64,000 nucleotides of DNA from Gnetum montanum (Eukaryota > Streptophyta > Gnetopsida > Gnetales > Gnetaceae). Of this stretch, positions 1 through 12,100 are shown one piece after another. Numbering within the stretch: the first letter of the stretch is position 1; every line of letters starts with the position of its first letter. Where the stretch lies: assembly GCA_015680685.1 (NCBI GenBank), contig MNCI01034697.1:1812503-1876502 (forward strand), in the 5' to 3' direction. A program made the translations under genes and the position numbers. The notes beneath the pieces were generated by a model. That model made no database searches, had not been told where the DNA came from, and saw only the letters and a list, made by a program, of their open reading frames with translations.

Positions 1-432
1 GACGAGCAGCCGATTCCTTGACTAGCCGTACACATCCGTAGATGCTCGTAATCAAGTCGTACTCATGCACACTAACAACAAGCAATAAATAAAATCCTAT
101 CCATGTACTGCAAGGTTTATCCAATCAAGTTTGTCTTTATTTCTGTACACAACTTGTGTTCAGGTTACAAAGTTGCTCGAATAAAGAGCTGTTCACTCTA
201 GGACTCCTACTGCGGGTACATGGGAAATTAATCTAACTCTGGAGTGATCAAACTGCCAGAGCTTCACTACTTCTAGCCAGGATGGGAAATGAGGGGAGTG
301 CCGCCTCTTATTTATAGATTTGGCAGCGGACCACGATATCGCATATGCAATATTGTAGGGAACGACGTGATATCGTGACGGCCGCAATATCGCATACACG
401 ATATCATGGCTTGTGCATATCGCGTCTCATCA
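1..432 (-). repeat. Athila-like LTR 'F' (minus strand, cut by window edge)
   Basis: Read on the minus strand, this starts at 432 with TGATGAGACGCGATATGC, the same start as the LTRs of elements B and D, then a CGATATCG-rich U3, a TATA box and a transcribed part matching LTR E step for step (the 'agaggcggcac' stretch, the 'gtaggagtcc' stretch, the 'aataaagac' poly(A)-like stretch, 'ataaaccttgca'). The rest of the LTR and its element lie left of the window. It stands head to head with LTR E, 44 bases away. Confidence 0.8.
309..316 (-). promoter_or_regulatory. TATA box of LTR F
   Basis: TATAAATA on the minus strand, followed by AAGAGGCGGCA-like sequence. The same box and following bases occur in every LTR of this family in the window (559-566, 30705-30712, 39753-39760, 42530-42537, 48736-48743). 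It points left, away from the TATA box of LTR E. Confidence 0.65.
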
Positions 433-558
433 GATTTCCTCACTAACACGATAATGCCACCAAAAGGTTTGCCTCTTGATGAATCACGATATTGCATCCA
501 CGATATTAGGTCGACCATACGATATCGGATACCCAATATCATGGCCTATCTCCTCACC

Positions 559-566
559 TATAAATA
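559..566 (+). promoter_or_regulatory. TATA box of LTR E
   Basis: TATAAATA followed by AGAGGCGGCA, at the same place relative to the LTR start as in B and D. Together with the minus-strand TATA of LTR F it forms a divergent pair about 240 bases apart. Confidence 0.65.
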
Positions 567-835
567 AGAGGCGGCACCCTTGGTTTCCCATATTAGAAAT
601 TAGAACCTTAGTCAAACTCTTGCCATTTTTCCCTCTATAGTTAGAATTATTTCTGCGTGCCCATAGTAGGAGTCATAGAGTCAATGGATCTTTATTCAAG
701 CATGGTGTACCTGAGCACACTTTGTGTACAGCAATAAAGACGAACTTGAAGATAAACCTTGCAACATACAGATTAGATTCATTAGCATTCATTATTATTT
801 AATGCTTTCTTAGTTAATTAATGATTTCTCTCACC

Positions 836-836
836 N
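836..836. other. Single N flanked by a direct duplication
   Basis: 'aattaatgatttctc(t/c)cacc' stands on both sides of the N. Similar single Ns are at 2702 (copies of about 62 bases on both sides), 13389 and 20583. Likely contig joins in the assembly and not biology. Confidence 0.6.
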
Positions 837-1319
837 AATTAATGATTTCTCCCACCCTACAACTCTCTTAGTTAATTACACCCTTAGTTAAATACACTCA
901 ATACGATTGCTTTGAGCATGCATGTAGTACTTGGTAACCCAGTAATGATTAGTGTTTGGTAATCCCAATAGTGTTGCACTAGTTCAAGATGTGTACGACA
1001 AGTAAGAATGGATACTAGTGTTAAGAGCACTTAGAACTTAGTTAATGAGTAGGTAATTTAGATTAGTTTCTTAGTTATCTCTCTCCCCCTCCTTATTAGC
1101 GTAGGATATAAAATACATAAAAGCCATAAAAATCATATGCCTTAGGCTTACTTAACCATACAATCGTGACATACAAGTAAGTTTGGGAAGACAATAATTG
1201 ATCAACTCATTATTGTTCCATGAAGGCACATAGGCACTTAGTCCTTGGAATTCAACCGGATTGCACGTGAAATGCTTATATTCGTATGGTTGAGCATAGG
1301 GGTACCTCGCCACTCATCA

Positions 1320-1337
1320 TTGGTGTCGTTGCTGAGG
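1320..1337 (+). other. Primer binding site of element E (tRNA-Asp type)
   Basis: Directly after the LTR end comes TTGGTGTCGTTGCTGAGG. It is a decayed version of the TGGCGCCGTTGCCGGGGA site complementary to the 3' end of plant tRNA-Asp, used by many Athila-type elements. The copies in B (31436) and D (43254) are closer to the consensus. Confidence 0.65.
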
Positions 1338-1451
1338 ACTTAGTTGTTTGTGTGCTAAGTAGAACTTAGGAAATCATTCACATCGTTCGAATGAACCCTT
1401 AGGGTTGATTATGAAAAAGATAATAGTACATTGCACACTGAACAAGACAAG

Positions 1452-1965
1452 ATGTCTTCTTCTTCATACAAAAGCACTTCACCACCTAGGACTAACACAC
1501 AAAGTAATTGGTGACAAACTACACATGACATTGATCTGCTAGTTCCTCAATAGTTTCATGTGGTATATATTCATCCTGATGAATATGTACCCAACTTCAC
1601 CTTTATTCTCCACCAAGACGAGTAGCTACATTGGCATGCCTTGGAAGGTAACATAGTATTACCTCCTAATCGTTTAGCCCCAAGTATGCTTCTTTGTGCT
1701 TCCACACAAATAGGCATGCAACACTTACACGCAAAATACATTATGCAGGACTATGATTCAAGAGATTATCATTCCATAGAGGCCTAATGACAAAAGAATT
1801 TGCAACAGGAGAGACACCATAAGTCTTTGAAGGGAAAATAGTCCAAGGATGCCCCCCACATTTTAAGCAAAACTGAGGGTGATGAACCTGCCTCAGGTAG
1901 TCACCCAAATAACGATTTTCCTCCCCTTGATTTTGGCTAAGGGATTGTATATCAGAACCTCCATT
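1452..1965 (+). pseudogene. Element E gag, N-terminal fragment
   Basis: ATG at 1452 opens with a Met-Ser-Ser-Ser-Ser start as in B (31581). The conceptual product follows B and D residue by residue: a Ser/Pro/Arg-rich start, then the conserved stretch around 1562-1600 (VVYIHPDEYVPNF-like) and a Leu-rich helical part. Several nonsense codons are present. The frame is interrupted at 1966-1970 by the target duplication CTACT of insertion X and resumes at 23394. Gag is the nucleocapsid/capsid protein of the element; this copy cannot make one. Confidence 0.75.
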
Positions 1966-1992
1966 CTACTTGTTGGTGACCATTTAGGACGT

Positions 1993-3375
1993 TGTACTGT
2001 CTGAAATCGTCTGTCTCCTGCTGGAATAAAACAGAAACCAGGAGATCCCCAGACAAGCACAGTAGACCCTACCTTTGCTTGAGGGCAAGCTGGAATTAAC
2101 GAAGGCAGAGTACCTTGGATGGTCCGCACGCAGATCAGGCAAGGATTTCCCTGAATGTACGTCGATATATTGTACACTGGGTTATATGTAAACGGCATAA
2201 CTAATGTAAAACAGAGCATAAACGTACAAGAGCATAAACAGTAAATATGCAACAATGAATGAAAAACTATAATGATTGTTGGCAAGGAAATGTAGCAATA
2301 TTATTGAAAAATGAGAGTTACAATGCATCGATCTAACGGAGTTGTGACTTTGACACAAGGTGGATGAATAGCCCCAATGGATGCAGAGATGACTGTGTGC
2401 TAGGTTCAACTACAGGCATAGCATAAAAGCTGTATGCTCAGCGTGCAGGGTGGAGATCCAACGTATAAGGTTTTTGCTCTGGTTTTTCAGCATCTCTAGT
2501 TCTCTTTGTCTCTAGTTTGCTCAAAATTTCCAACCTCGATCTAATGGAAAATTGGGGTTTTTATATAGGTTTAGACGTTAGACTCGGGTTGGGTGACATG
2601 TGGCGCGTTGACCGGGTGCAAAAAAATGAAATGTTACAAATGTACAACGCGCCGCATCTACTGAGCGTATACGCTGTGTGTGCTGGGCGTACATGTTGTG
2701 TNATGTACAACGCGCCGAATCTACTGAGCGTATACGCTGTGTGTGCTGGGCGTACATGTTGTGTGTGCTGGGCATATACGTTGTGTGTGTTGGATGTACA
2801 CGCTGTGTGCTGGGTGTATACGTTGTATCTGCTGGGCATACACGCTAGGCGTATATGCTGTATCTGCTGGGCATACACGCTACGCGTGCAGGATGTACAT
2901 GCTCAGCATATGGACTCCAGAATGCAAGATGCCAACACCTGATGATTGCTCTGTTCGTGTGAGTTGATGCTCTGTCCAGATCTTACTCTGAAATGCTGTT
3001 TCCATGCCATCTCCGGGGATTGCATGCCGGGCGTATACACCAATCGTACATGCTGAGCGTACATGTGAGGCGTGTACACTGGGCGCGTACGCTGGGCGTA
3101 TACACTGTGGATGCAAACTTGGGCATATACATTAAGCGTATAGGTTGAGAATGTGTACTTAGTGTAAACTAAGTATTTTGAGCTCCAAAGTTGCCATGTT
3201 TGATGCCAGATGTTCCCGTGGTCATCGGTGGATCCCAGGGAACTGCTCCTTGTTGAGTTCGACTCTACTTGGAGCTATCTGTGGGGCCCTCAAGCTTTAG
3301 TCATGCTGGGGAACGTCATGACTTAGCTCGATTCTGGTTGGGAAAGTACTAAGCTCAGAATTTTGTGGTGTTTCA
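1993..3375 (-). repeat. 3' LTR of element A
   Basis: Starts TGTACTGTC and ends GTGGTGTTTCA on the plus strand, matching 19029-20329. A minus-strand TATA box lies at about 2558-2567 (TATATAAAAA in minus reading). Positions 2640-3140 are an array built on GCGTATACGC-like units ('gctgggcgta', 'gtatacgctg'). The single N at 2702 sits between two near-identical copies of about 62 bases, which explains most of the extra length over the other LTR (1383 against 1301) and may be an assembly join. Confidence 0.88.
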
Positions 3376-3390
3376 TTGGCCCCTCTTTAT
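3376..3390 (-). other. Polypurine tract of element A
   Basis: On the minus strand AAAGAGGGGCCAA directly precedes the LTR start TGAAACACC. Purine-rich tracts in this place prime plus-strand DNA synthesis. The position confirms that A is oriented on the minus strand. Confidence 0.65.
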
Positions 3391-4758
3391 TGACACTTGG
3401 AGGAATCGACCCGAGAAGCGTCAACAAAGAAGTACAAAACACCACAAGCAACTTAGTAGCATTGTCCTTCGACACTTGGCCAGATGTCATCGCACTATAT
3501 TTAGTAGTACATGGGATTGGTGAAATGAAGTGTGTAGCTGGATAGGGGAAATGAGAATTATGGGGATTGAGAATTGGTAAAGGGGATGCTCTGGTGTGCA
3601 TACGGGTCATGTTGGTCCTTGTCAATAGCCATTGTTTAGCAGACTCGGGATCCAGACATGAGATGTGCATCCTTTGGCGGAACAAGACTCTTGTTTAGTG
3701 TTTAAGAGGACTTGTTGGCATGACCAAAGCCACGCGATGATGTGTTGTGTTCTTTGGAGGAACAGGGCCTCTGTTTAGTGTTAAAGGAAACCTGTTGGCG
3801 GAGAGCCAAAACAACACAATGAAATGTTACTTGAGCGTAGAAGACATGAGCACTTGCTTCCAAGACAACTGCCTTCCCGCCTGGGGCTTGTATGGGAAGT
3901 GACAAGGGTCTTGTTTTTTTTGGAGCTTTGTTTCAATTTTGCACTCATGATCATGTGCCATATTGTGTGTTGCAATTGCTTGAGAGTGTCGCAGCATGTA
4001 ACAGTGTGCTCAAAGCTTTGGGGTGTACTGTGTGTATCTAGGAACTGTAACCGGGTAGAAAAGGGAATAATAGTGTTGGGGAAATGGAGAATGTATTGGG
4101 AACTAGGAATGTACTTTTGAACAGATTAATTAACCTGGTTGCGTGCATCAGAAGCAATGTGGCACCTTGTTGCCGTGATGAGGTGTATCTGTGTATGAGC
4201 ACCACTGGGTGTCATCCTACAAACACACCTCCAAGAAGACAAGAAAACCACAAGTGAATGAGTTAGCGAACACTTCAGGCATGAATGTGACTGATGCAAA
4301 TGGAGGCACCATGTGAAACTTAAGGCAAACAAAATGAGCAGTAATAGTGTTGTTAGAGCAGGCGTGGTGAATGATGCAGCAGGCATTGATGAAGAAATGT
4401 CATGAATTGCAGCAGCAGATGAATGTACCAGAGATGATCTTGCTAGTTTATAGTCTTAGCAGATTGTCGTGGGTTAGTTTTACGTCATAACCCATTGGAC
4501 GTTGCCAGTTTATCGTCGTAGCGGATGGTACATTACCAGTTTTTAGTCTTGGCAAACCATGAAGAGGCAAACCAATTTATAGTCTTAGTGAACTTTGGCG
4601 AATACGACTGTGGCAGTTTACTATCATGCCAGATGGGTGCTAGTTTATTGTCGTTGCAGACACTCTATGATATCAGTTTACCATCATGATGCTAGGACTG
4701 TTCTATGGTATCAATTTACCGTCATGATTCTAGGACGAGCATGTACCTGAATCCATGC
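3391..4758 (-). other. 3' untranslated region of element A with two repeat blocks
   Basis: No coding frame is convincing here. At about 3672-3830 a unit of roughly 77 bases is duplicated in tandem ('gtttagtgtt', 'gttggc' and 'gatgtg' recur in order). At about 4440-4740 lies an array of diverged units starting 'cagttta' followed by short inverted repeats; it is related to the arrays at 8340-8705 and 13740-14000. Confidence 0.55.
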
Positions 4759-7700
4759 TCAAACATGGAACGATTTCAAGAACAAGTGATTGGTCAGATT
4801 TGTAAGCTCATTTCCTTCCATATCAGCTAACTTGAATGCTCCATTGTCATACGCTTTGGTGACCAAGTAAGGCCCTTCACAGTTGGCCGAGAATTTGTCT
4901 GGGCGTTCCTGAATGGCCTTAAGTACAAGGTTGCCTTCTTTAATAGGGCGCTTATGGATGTCGTGCCAATGGCGTTGTCATTGTCGTTTTTGGTAGCATT
5001 CAATTTGATCAAGTGCACGTATGCATTCCTCCTCCACCGTGTCCAAGTTAATGATGTGTAGGTCATTGTTTTGCCTTTTGTCGAGGAGTCCGGAAAGTGT
5101 GATCCTTAAGGACGGTACTTGTAATTCCAAGGGTAAAACAGCTTCTGAACCATAGACAAGACTATATGGCATTTTACCTGTTGAAGTCTGATGTGTAGTA
5201 CAATAAGCCCACAGTGCGTATACCAGCTGCTCGTGCCATCTTTTCTTACTTTGGGTAAGCATCTTTTTGAGTACTGTAATGATGGTTTTATTTGTGGCCT
5301 CTGCTTGCCCATTGCTCTGAGGGTAGTAAGGGGATGAAAATGAGTTTTTGATCCCTAGATTTTCACAAAAAGTTTTGGTTTCGGCACTACTGAATTGTGT
5401 CCTGTTATCAGTGATGATGGTCATGGGGATGCCAAAACGAGTCACAATGTTTTCAAGAATGAAGTTGCATACGTGTTTAGATGTGGTTTTTCGAAGGGGC
5501 ACGGCTTCTACCCATTTCATGAAATACTCTGTAGCGGTTATGATGAAGCTATGCCCTGCAAAAGATGAGGGTGTTATTGGTCTGATAAGGTCCAACCCCC
5601 ACTTTTGAAAGGGCCAGGTGATTTGCGCTGTATGCAACTCATTTGGTGGGACATGGATTAGATTACTATGTCTTTGATAGGTACTACATGCTTTAGCCTT
5701 GGAGAGATAATCATACTCCATGTGTAGCCAATAATAGCCTAAACGTCTTATTTTCGTTGCCATTGCTTTTGGTGCTATGTGTCCTCCTCATAGTCCGTCG
5801 TATACTTGCTCAACGATGGTTTGGGCATCAGCGCTACTAACGCATGTTAGCAGTATGCCTTCGTAGGATCGATGACACAATGTGTCCCCTACTAGTGCAT
5901 ATTGCCGAGAATGCTTTTGTACCGCATCTTTTTGTGCATTTGTTAGATGTTGCAGTGTTTCACCGTGTAGAAGGTACTCTTTTATGTCGTCATACCATTC
6001 TACCGTGTGTGTTGTGCTAACGAATGCAATTGGTAATGCATCAAGAGTGTCGGTTATGGGTTTAGCACAACTAATTATGGAGCTTGGCAGTGTATGGAAC
6101 ATGTCAGGTGATATGTTTAGCGCTAGCATGGCCAGTGCGTCTGCGATGGTATTAATGTTTCTGAAGATATGTTGCACGTCGATGTGTTCGAATTGCTTCA
6201 TTAAGTGTTTGGCTAAGTCACAGTATGGTTGCAAATGTTGCGCTTTACATGTGTAGATATCTGTGACTTGGTTCAAAACCAGTTGTGAGTCTCCTCTGAC
6301 CACAAGCTATGTGATGTTTGAAGCTAGTGCTGCCATGAGACCTCTAAGGAGACCTTCATACTCTACTACATTGTTGGTACAGTGGAAGTCGAAATGATAA
6401 GCAAAGGGTCAGATCTCCCTGGAGGGATAGGTGATGACGACAGCAGCACTTCCCCCTCGAGAGGTGGATGCTCCATCAAAGTTCAAAATAGCATCGTTGT
6501 CATTGGGCACTATGTCTATTGCGCTTACATTTTCATCAGGGAACTCTGGCTCTATCGTTGCTTGATCATGTGTTGGTGACATAGTCATTTGATTTGCTAT
6601 GGCCTGACCCTTAATTGATGATTGTGCTATGTAGTGTAGGTCAAACTCAGCTATCATAGCTTTCCAACGGGCTATTCTACTTGACTTGTAAATGTTTCCT
6701 GTGATGGCTCTAAGCATGTTATCCTTGCAGATTATGTTAACTTGGTTATGGAAGAGGTAATGTCGCCATTTCTTTAGGGAAAAGACCAGGGCTAAACATG
6801 ACCTCTCCACCTTGTTATACTTCTTCTCATGGGCTACTAATGCATGGCTTATGTAGTAGACAGGGACTTTGATTCCATTGTCTTGTTTCTGGCAAAGCAT
6901 GGACGCAATCGATGAGTCCGAAGTGGCAAGGTAGATGTAAGATAGTTTATCATTTTGAGGTGGATAAACCGTGGGTAGTTGGACAAGTGCCACTTTAATG
7001 TTGTCAAATGCTTCCTGGCATTGTGGAGTCCATTCAAAATGGATGTTCTTACGTAGCAAGTGGTTCATGGGTTTCAACTTGTCTGTTAGTTTTTCTATGA
7101 AACGCCTAATAAACTGTAATCTACCTTGTAGACCTCAGAGTTCGGTAAGGTTGCTAGGTGGTTTTAGGTTTGTTATGGCCTTAACTTTATCGGGGTCTAC
7201 TCGTATCCCTGCTTCCAAGGCTATGAATCCAAGCATTTTTCCTATTTTGACTCTGAAAACATATTTTTTTGGGTTAAGTCTCAACTTATATTTTAAACAA
7301 CGCTTTAGCACTAGGTCAAGATCTTGTACGTGTTGTTCTGATGTCTTTGATTTAACCATGATATCGTCCACGTAGTCGTTGATCGAATGTAGCATGTAAT
7401 CGCTAAAAATAAATGTCATCACCCTTTGATAGGTGGCCCTAGCGTTCTTGAGACCGAAGGGCATCATTGTGTAACAGAAGGTACCCCATGGTGTCATGAA
7501 AGTTGTCCGAAGTTGGTGCTCCAGGTTAATGCGTATCTGGTTGTATCCTGAGAAGCCATCCATAAAAGATAATAAGGCGTGCCTAGCGGTTGAGTCAACA
7601 AGTTGATCGATGCTGGGTAGGGGAAAATCATCTTTTATGGTTGCAACGTTGAGATCCCGAAAGTCAATGCATAAGCGAATGCTTCCGTTCCTTTTCGGGA

Positions 7701-8304
7701 CAGTGACCATGTTGGATACCCAGTCGGCGTAATCAATAGCTCGAATGAAACCTACCTGATAAAGTTTGGTGATCTCATTACGAACTGCCAATGCTACCTC
7801 AGGTTTAACCTTCCGTGCCTTTTGTTTTACTGGCCTCAATTTTGGATCAAGGATAATATTGTGTTGGACAATTCGAAGATCTAACCCGGGCATGTCAGTG
7901 TAAGACTAAGTGAATGCTTTCATGTTGTCTCGAAGCACATCTTCTATATCTTTGGCTAGTTGAGGTTGCAATAGTGTACTCAATTTTAATATTTTGGTTT
8001 CACCATCAGGCATAACGATGGAGGTTTCAGTCAACGGGTCTTCAGTGATACTATCGGCTTCTATGTCGAGAGATTTTGTCATACCTTTGTAGCTATCTAG
8101 CATTTTTTGTGTTGAGGCTATGAGTGTGTCTTCCGTTGATGTACCTAAGCTGATGGAATTTTTGTTGATTTCTCTTGTGATTTTTCCATATGGTCCATCG
8201 ATGATCAAGGGTGTGGATAAACGCTGACAATCCATCAGGCTTGTTCCTGCCAATAAACAAAGGGTAGAATGAGCTAATAGATGTTGTTTCATGCTCCTTG
8301 GCAA
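4759..8304 (-). pseudogene. Element A pol: RT, RNase H, archaeal-type RNase H, integrase
   Basis: One reading frame runs the whole length, broken only by nonsense codons (for example 7906, 7135, 6409, 5788 and 4978). Order: RT with intact YVDD (7363-7374) and the GYNQI and MPFGL motifs; RNase H 1 (about 7077-6590); a linker; a second RNase H (LNFDGAS at about 6490, the CTNNVVEYE region, GDSQLV near 6290, ADALA near 6140); integrase with the core acidic residues kept (GLDLIRP near 5590, TDN near 5405, NGQAEATN near 5300) and a GPY motif near the end. Changes that would matter: the second Cys of the zinc finger is Tyr (CSTYQ) and the core DNG is DNR. A splice-acceptor-like TTTGTTTATTGGCAG ends at 8247 (minus), so the true exon may start at 8246. 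The frame is offset from that of gag-protease. Confidence 0.88.
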
Positions 8305-8339
8305 TGTAAATCATGTGTACATGCACAATGGTGGTTTAT

Positions 8340-8705
8340 CGTCGCACTGGGACGCATGGTAGTTTAAGGCCATACCGGGCCATGTGTGGCAGTTTAAGGC
8401 CTTACCGGGCCATGTGTGGCAGTTTAAGGCCGTGCCGGGCCGAATGTGAGCTGTAGGTGGTAGTTTAAGGCCTTACCGGGCCATATGAGGTAGTTTGTGG
8501 ATGTTTAAGGCCTTACCGGGCCGTCATGGCAGTTTAAGGCCATACCGGGCCGAATGGATGAGTTTGTAGCAGTTTAAGGCCTTACCAGGCTATTATGGCA
8601 ATTCTTGGCAGTTTAAGGCCTTACCAGGCTGTCATGGCAGTTTGTGGCAGTTTAAGGCCTTACTAGGCCGTCATGGCAGTTTAAGGCCATACCAGGCTGA
8701 ATGGG
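8340..8705. repeat. Array of 'agtttaaggcc...gggcc' units
   Basis: About ten units read GCAGTTTAAGGCCTTACCGG followed by GCC and a variable spacer, spaced about 30-50 bases. Each holds GGCC, a 6-base loop and GGCC, which can form a short hairpin on either strand. The array lies between the start of RT and the promoter of the antisense gene; a related array stands on the other side of that gene (13740-14000). Confidence 0.8.
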
Positions 8706-8953
8706 TGATTTGACGATGTCTAGTCGTCGCACAATTCGCATTGGAGAGTTTGCACCAAAATGTTCAGTGTGAGCATCCAAAGTTGGTTTACGAGAGAATT
8801 AGCATGTGGTAGTGTTCATTATTGTGTTATTTTGTCTTGCATTTTCCCACATTTTGTACTTTGAATCATTTTTGTACTTTGATTAAATTTGATAAAATAA
8901 AATAAATAAAAAAGATGAAAGGCGGCAGCGACGACGACGTCAGCGGGAGGGGC

Positions 8954-8961
8954 TATATATA
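8954..8961 (+). promoter_or_regulatory. TATA box of the antisense gene in element A
   Basis: TATATATA in a GC-richer setting ('gggaggggctatatatagcg'). It is about 208 bases upstream of the first usable ATG (9169) and points into the seven-exon plus-strand gene. A short upstream ATG (8988) opens a frame of only a few codons. The 5' untranslated stretch (about 8990-9168) holds loose 'cagcgtgagcgt' repeats. Confidence 0.5.
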
Positions 8962-9168
8962 GCGTAAGGCTGTCAGTTGAAAGCACCATGAACCTAAAGG
9001 AAAATTGAGCGTGAGGGTAAACCTCCAACCCCAGCGTAAGCGTAGAGTGTAGAGGCTCAAACTTCAGCGTGAGCGTGTAAGTTCCAACTTAGCATAGAGG
9101 ATTCAACTCGGCATGCAGAATCAGACCTTAGCATAGACCTTGTCAACCTCAGCGTGTAAGATGCCAGA

Positions 9169-12100
9169 ATGGGCAAGGGCAAGGAGGTAGAAGGCTAGGG
9201 GAGGAAGGTACCTGACCTGACTTTCGCGGAGGAGAGCGAGGCCATGTTGTAGTGTTTGTCCAAGCCAAGGGTTCCATCGTGGCCTGGATCGTCGCACAGG
9301 TAGGCACTAATCCTATTTCTATTAACTGTTTTTCATCTGTACTTGTTATCTGGCGTAGACAGTCTTTGTAGCGTAGACAATTTCAATAGCGTAGAGGTTT
9401 CGATAGCGTAGAGGGCCTGTAGAACATACAGTGTTTGTACGCTTAGCATAGATCCGCAGTGTAGAGGGTCTCTACAGCGTACAGCGTAGACGATTTTAAG
9501 AGTATGGCGTAGACGGTTTTATCAGTATATAGCGTAAACTATTTTATCAGTACATAGCGTAAACGATTTCCACGGTGTATAGCATAGATGATTTTCACAG
9601 CATGTGGCGTAAACTGTTTTCATAGCGTATATGCTTAGCGTAAACGGTTTTTTCTTTTCAGGCAACGTATAGCGTAGACGGTTTTCATAGCGTATATGCT
9701 GGCAGTTTTTTCACAGCATATAGCGTAGACGATTTTCATAGCGTATACGCTGGCAGTTTTTTTACAGCGTATATGCTGAGCATGAACAATTTTCTTTCTT
9801 TTTTTAGGCAGCGTATACGTCGAGTGTGAACAGTTTGTTGAACAGCGTATACGCCGATTGAAAACAGTTTGTAATTTTTCGAAGTGTTGGCCTTCAATAT
9901 GGAATTTTGTTGTTTTATCTCCTTTTCATGTATGGCTGATTTATCATGGCATTTTGGTTACTTGCAGGGACACTGAACCTTTCCTCCTAGTAGTTGAGCT
10001 AGTTGGAGTACTGGCATGGTTTGGCCCCCTTGAGACTGCTAAACCTACCCCTGATCTAACCATTGACAACAATGGGGTATGGTTCAGGGAAGGGGCGTGT
10101 GAATTCCTTGCCTTCATCCTAGACAGGTTTAAGGTGGTGGTCTGGTCACATCTGAGCGAACAAGTGGCACAGAGTGTGCTTGAGGCTATGTTGCCAGGAG
10201 CTTCAGAGGGCGTCACAGTCTTCATGGAGGATATTGACGAGGGGCCGCTTGTGATTGAGGATGGTCCCTCTGGCAGGCCCAGATCTACTCATCCATTATC
10301 ACACGTGTGGGACCTATTGCCACGAGGGCCTAATTATCTTAACACCTTGTTTCTGGCTGCGAGTGCATATACGTTATTTCAGAATCCTCCTGGCATGGTG
10401 TATCGGGTAGAGAGGTAAGATCGTTTAGTTTGTCGTTTCTGTGCTTTGTCATTTAGCGTTTGTTCCTATTCTGACGACCGTTCTTTTGCAGGCCCCAAGT
10501 TAACCAAGATGGGACATGCGTCAATGATGATGGGCTTGCACTGGCACATACTGCTCTAGAGACCTTTATGGTGGGTCCCACCCTTTGCGGAGCTGTATTA
10601 GCTCAAACCAAAGGTGATATTGTCCATTTCCATAAACGATTTTCTAGAGCATTCGCACAGTGCACGGCTCGTGGATGGCTGCATGGAGATTGGTCACATA
10701 ATGGACTAGTTTTTCCTCATGATTCTGACTCGGGTTCTAGCACCTCGAAGTCCATAGCTGAAGGTAAGTGACGATATTTTCCAGATGCCTTGGTGTGTTT
10801 GTCCGACTGCTGGGGGTTATACTGATGTGATGGTTTCAAATTGTATTTACAGTTGATGTCCCTCCTGGCGGTGACCCTGTTACGATAGGACGAACTGAGA
10901 GTACCCTGTCAATGAAGTTTTGGAAGATCAACAAGGCACAGAAATGGTTGCGCACCCATGCCCCGCCATCTATTGTCCATTGTTTAGATGATGCCAGCCT
11001 TATGGAGCTATTTACAATCCCGAGCCCTGATGTGTTGAAAACCGAAATGATCGAGATTGTGGATTCATTCGACAAGTCCGTCTCCTACTACAACACCCGT
11101 ATTAAGGGTGTAAAAATAGTTTTCCATCTGTCAACCGAATTCTTTTCAGACCTGTTCAGTGTACCGGCAGATGGCGTAAATGTAGTTTTGGATAGGGCTC
11201 AGAAAGAGCTTCATATGGTACATGAGCTAGAGGACTGGTTGGGTATTGTCAAGGGCTCAAAGGGATTCCCTATGTAGGGGAAGTTAAAGGTTGAGGAGGT
11301 TAATGAATTATATCCCCTGTTTAGGGCACGGGTGTTCCTTAAATCCTTGTCCCAGGTGAGGAGTCTTGGTGTTGAAGCTGTCTGCATCATGCAAACCATC
11401 TTAGAAACTGGGATGCATTATAATTGGGCTCAATTTTTGTTGTTGGGTCTTCATAAGGAGATAGTGCGATTACACTCAAATGTTGAGGTGTAGTCCCATT
11501 TTACATTTGCATTCTTCGCAAGCTATCTTCGCCGCTTGGCCGAGTTTCTAGTGGTTCGCGCAGACAATAAATATGTTTTATGGGATTGTGCTCAACTATC
11601 TTACCCATGGGTCAACCATTTGTTCGAAACAGCTGAATCCCAAGATGCTCCTGAGGGGATTGATGAATCTGTGTCCATCACGACAGGAGGGTCATCTGGT
11701 ACTTCAATCCACACACGTGATAGTATGGGGTTGGAACCAGATGATGTGCCTTACACTGCAAAGAGAGCTAAACGGGTCATCAAAGAGACCATCGGGAAGG
11801 CCAAGTCAAAGCTCTCGAAGCGTGAACGCTCAACAAAGGTGGCCTCAAATGTGGAAGAGCCAAGGGTGAAGCGGATATGGTTCAAAATGCCCGTTCGAGG
11901 TAAGTAAGGTTGATGCACTTATTGAATTTTCCTTTTCATCTTATTCATGATTTTCATTTTGACCGCTTACATGCAACTAATGCTTTCCGACTTGACTCGA
12001 GAAGTGAGAAGGCAGGAGTTAGAGACCATCATTGAGGAGGAGGAAGCTACAACGGACTTAATAATTGAGGAGGAAGATGTGGGCAAAGATCAGGTGGAAG

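Larger units (their letters stand above)
477..1319 (+). repeat. 5' LTR of element E (Athila-like)
   Basis: Starts TGATGAATCACGATATTGC and ends CCACTCATCA, matching the LTRs of B (30633-31435) and D (42443-43253). U3 holds several imperfect CGATATCG palindromes, then a TATA box at 559-566. It contains a single N at 836 flanked by a direct duplication (see findings), so its 843-base length is probably a little inflated. The 3' partner LTR is not in the window because E is truncated at about 27605. Confidence 0.85.

Noticed and set aside
2517-2967. Cys/Val/Tyr-rich plus-strand frames of 141 and 74 codons in the LTR of element A
   Set aside because: They are translations of the GCGTATACGC tandem repeats and recur in the other LTR at 19664-19923; no sign of a protein.
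9944-10225. Minus-strand frame of 93 codons as part of the sense coding of element A
   Set aside because: It is opposite exon 2 of the antisense gene and matches neither gag nor pol.
11573-11869. Second plus-strand frame of 98 codons in exon 4
   Set aside because: Overlaps the frame that agrees with the splice phases on both sides; a shadow.
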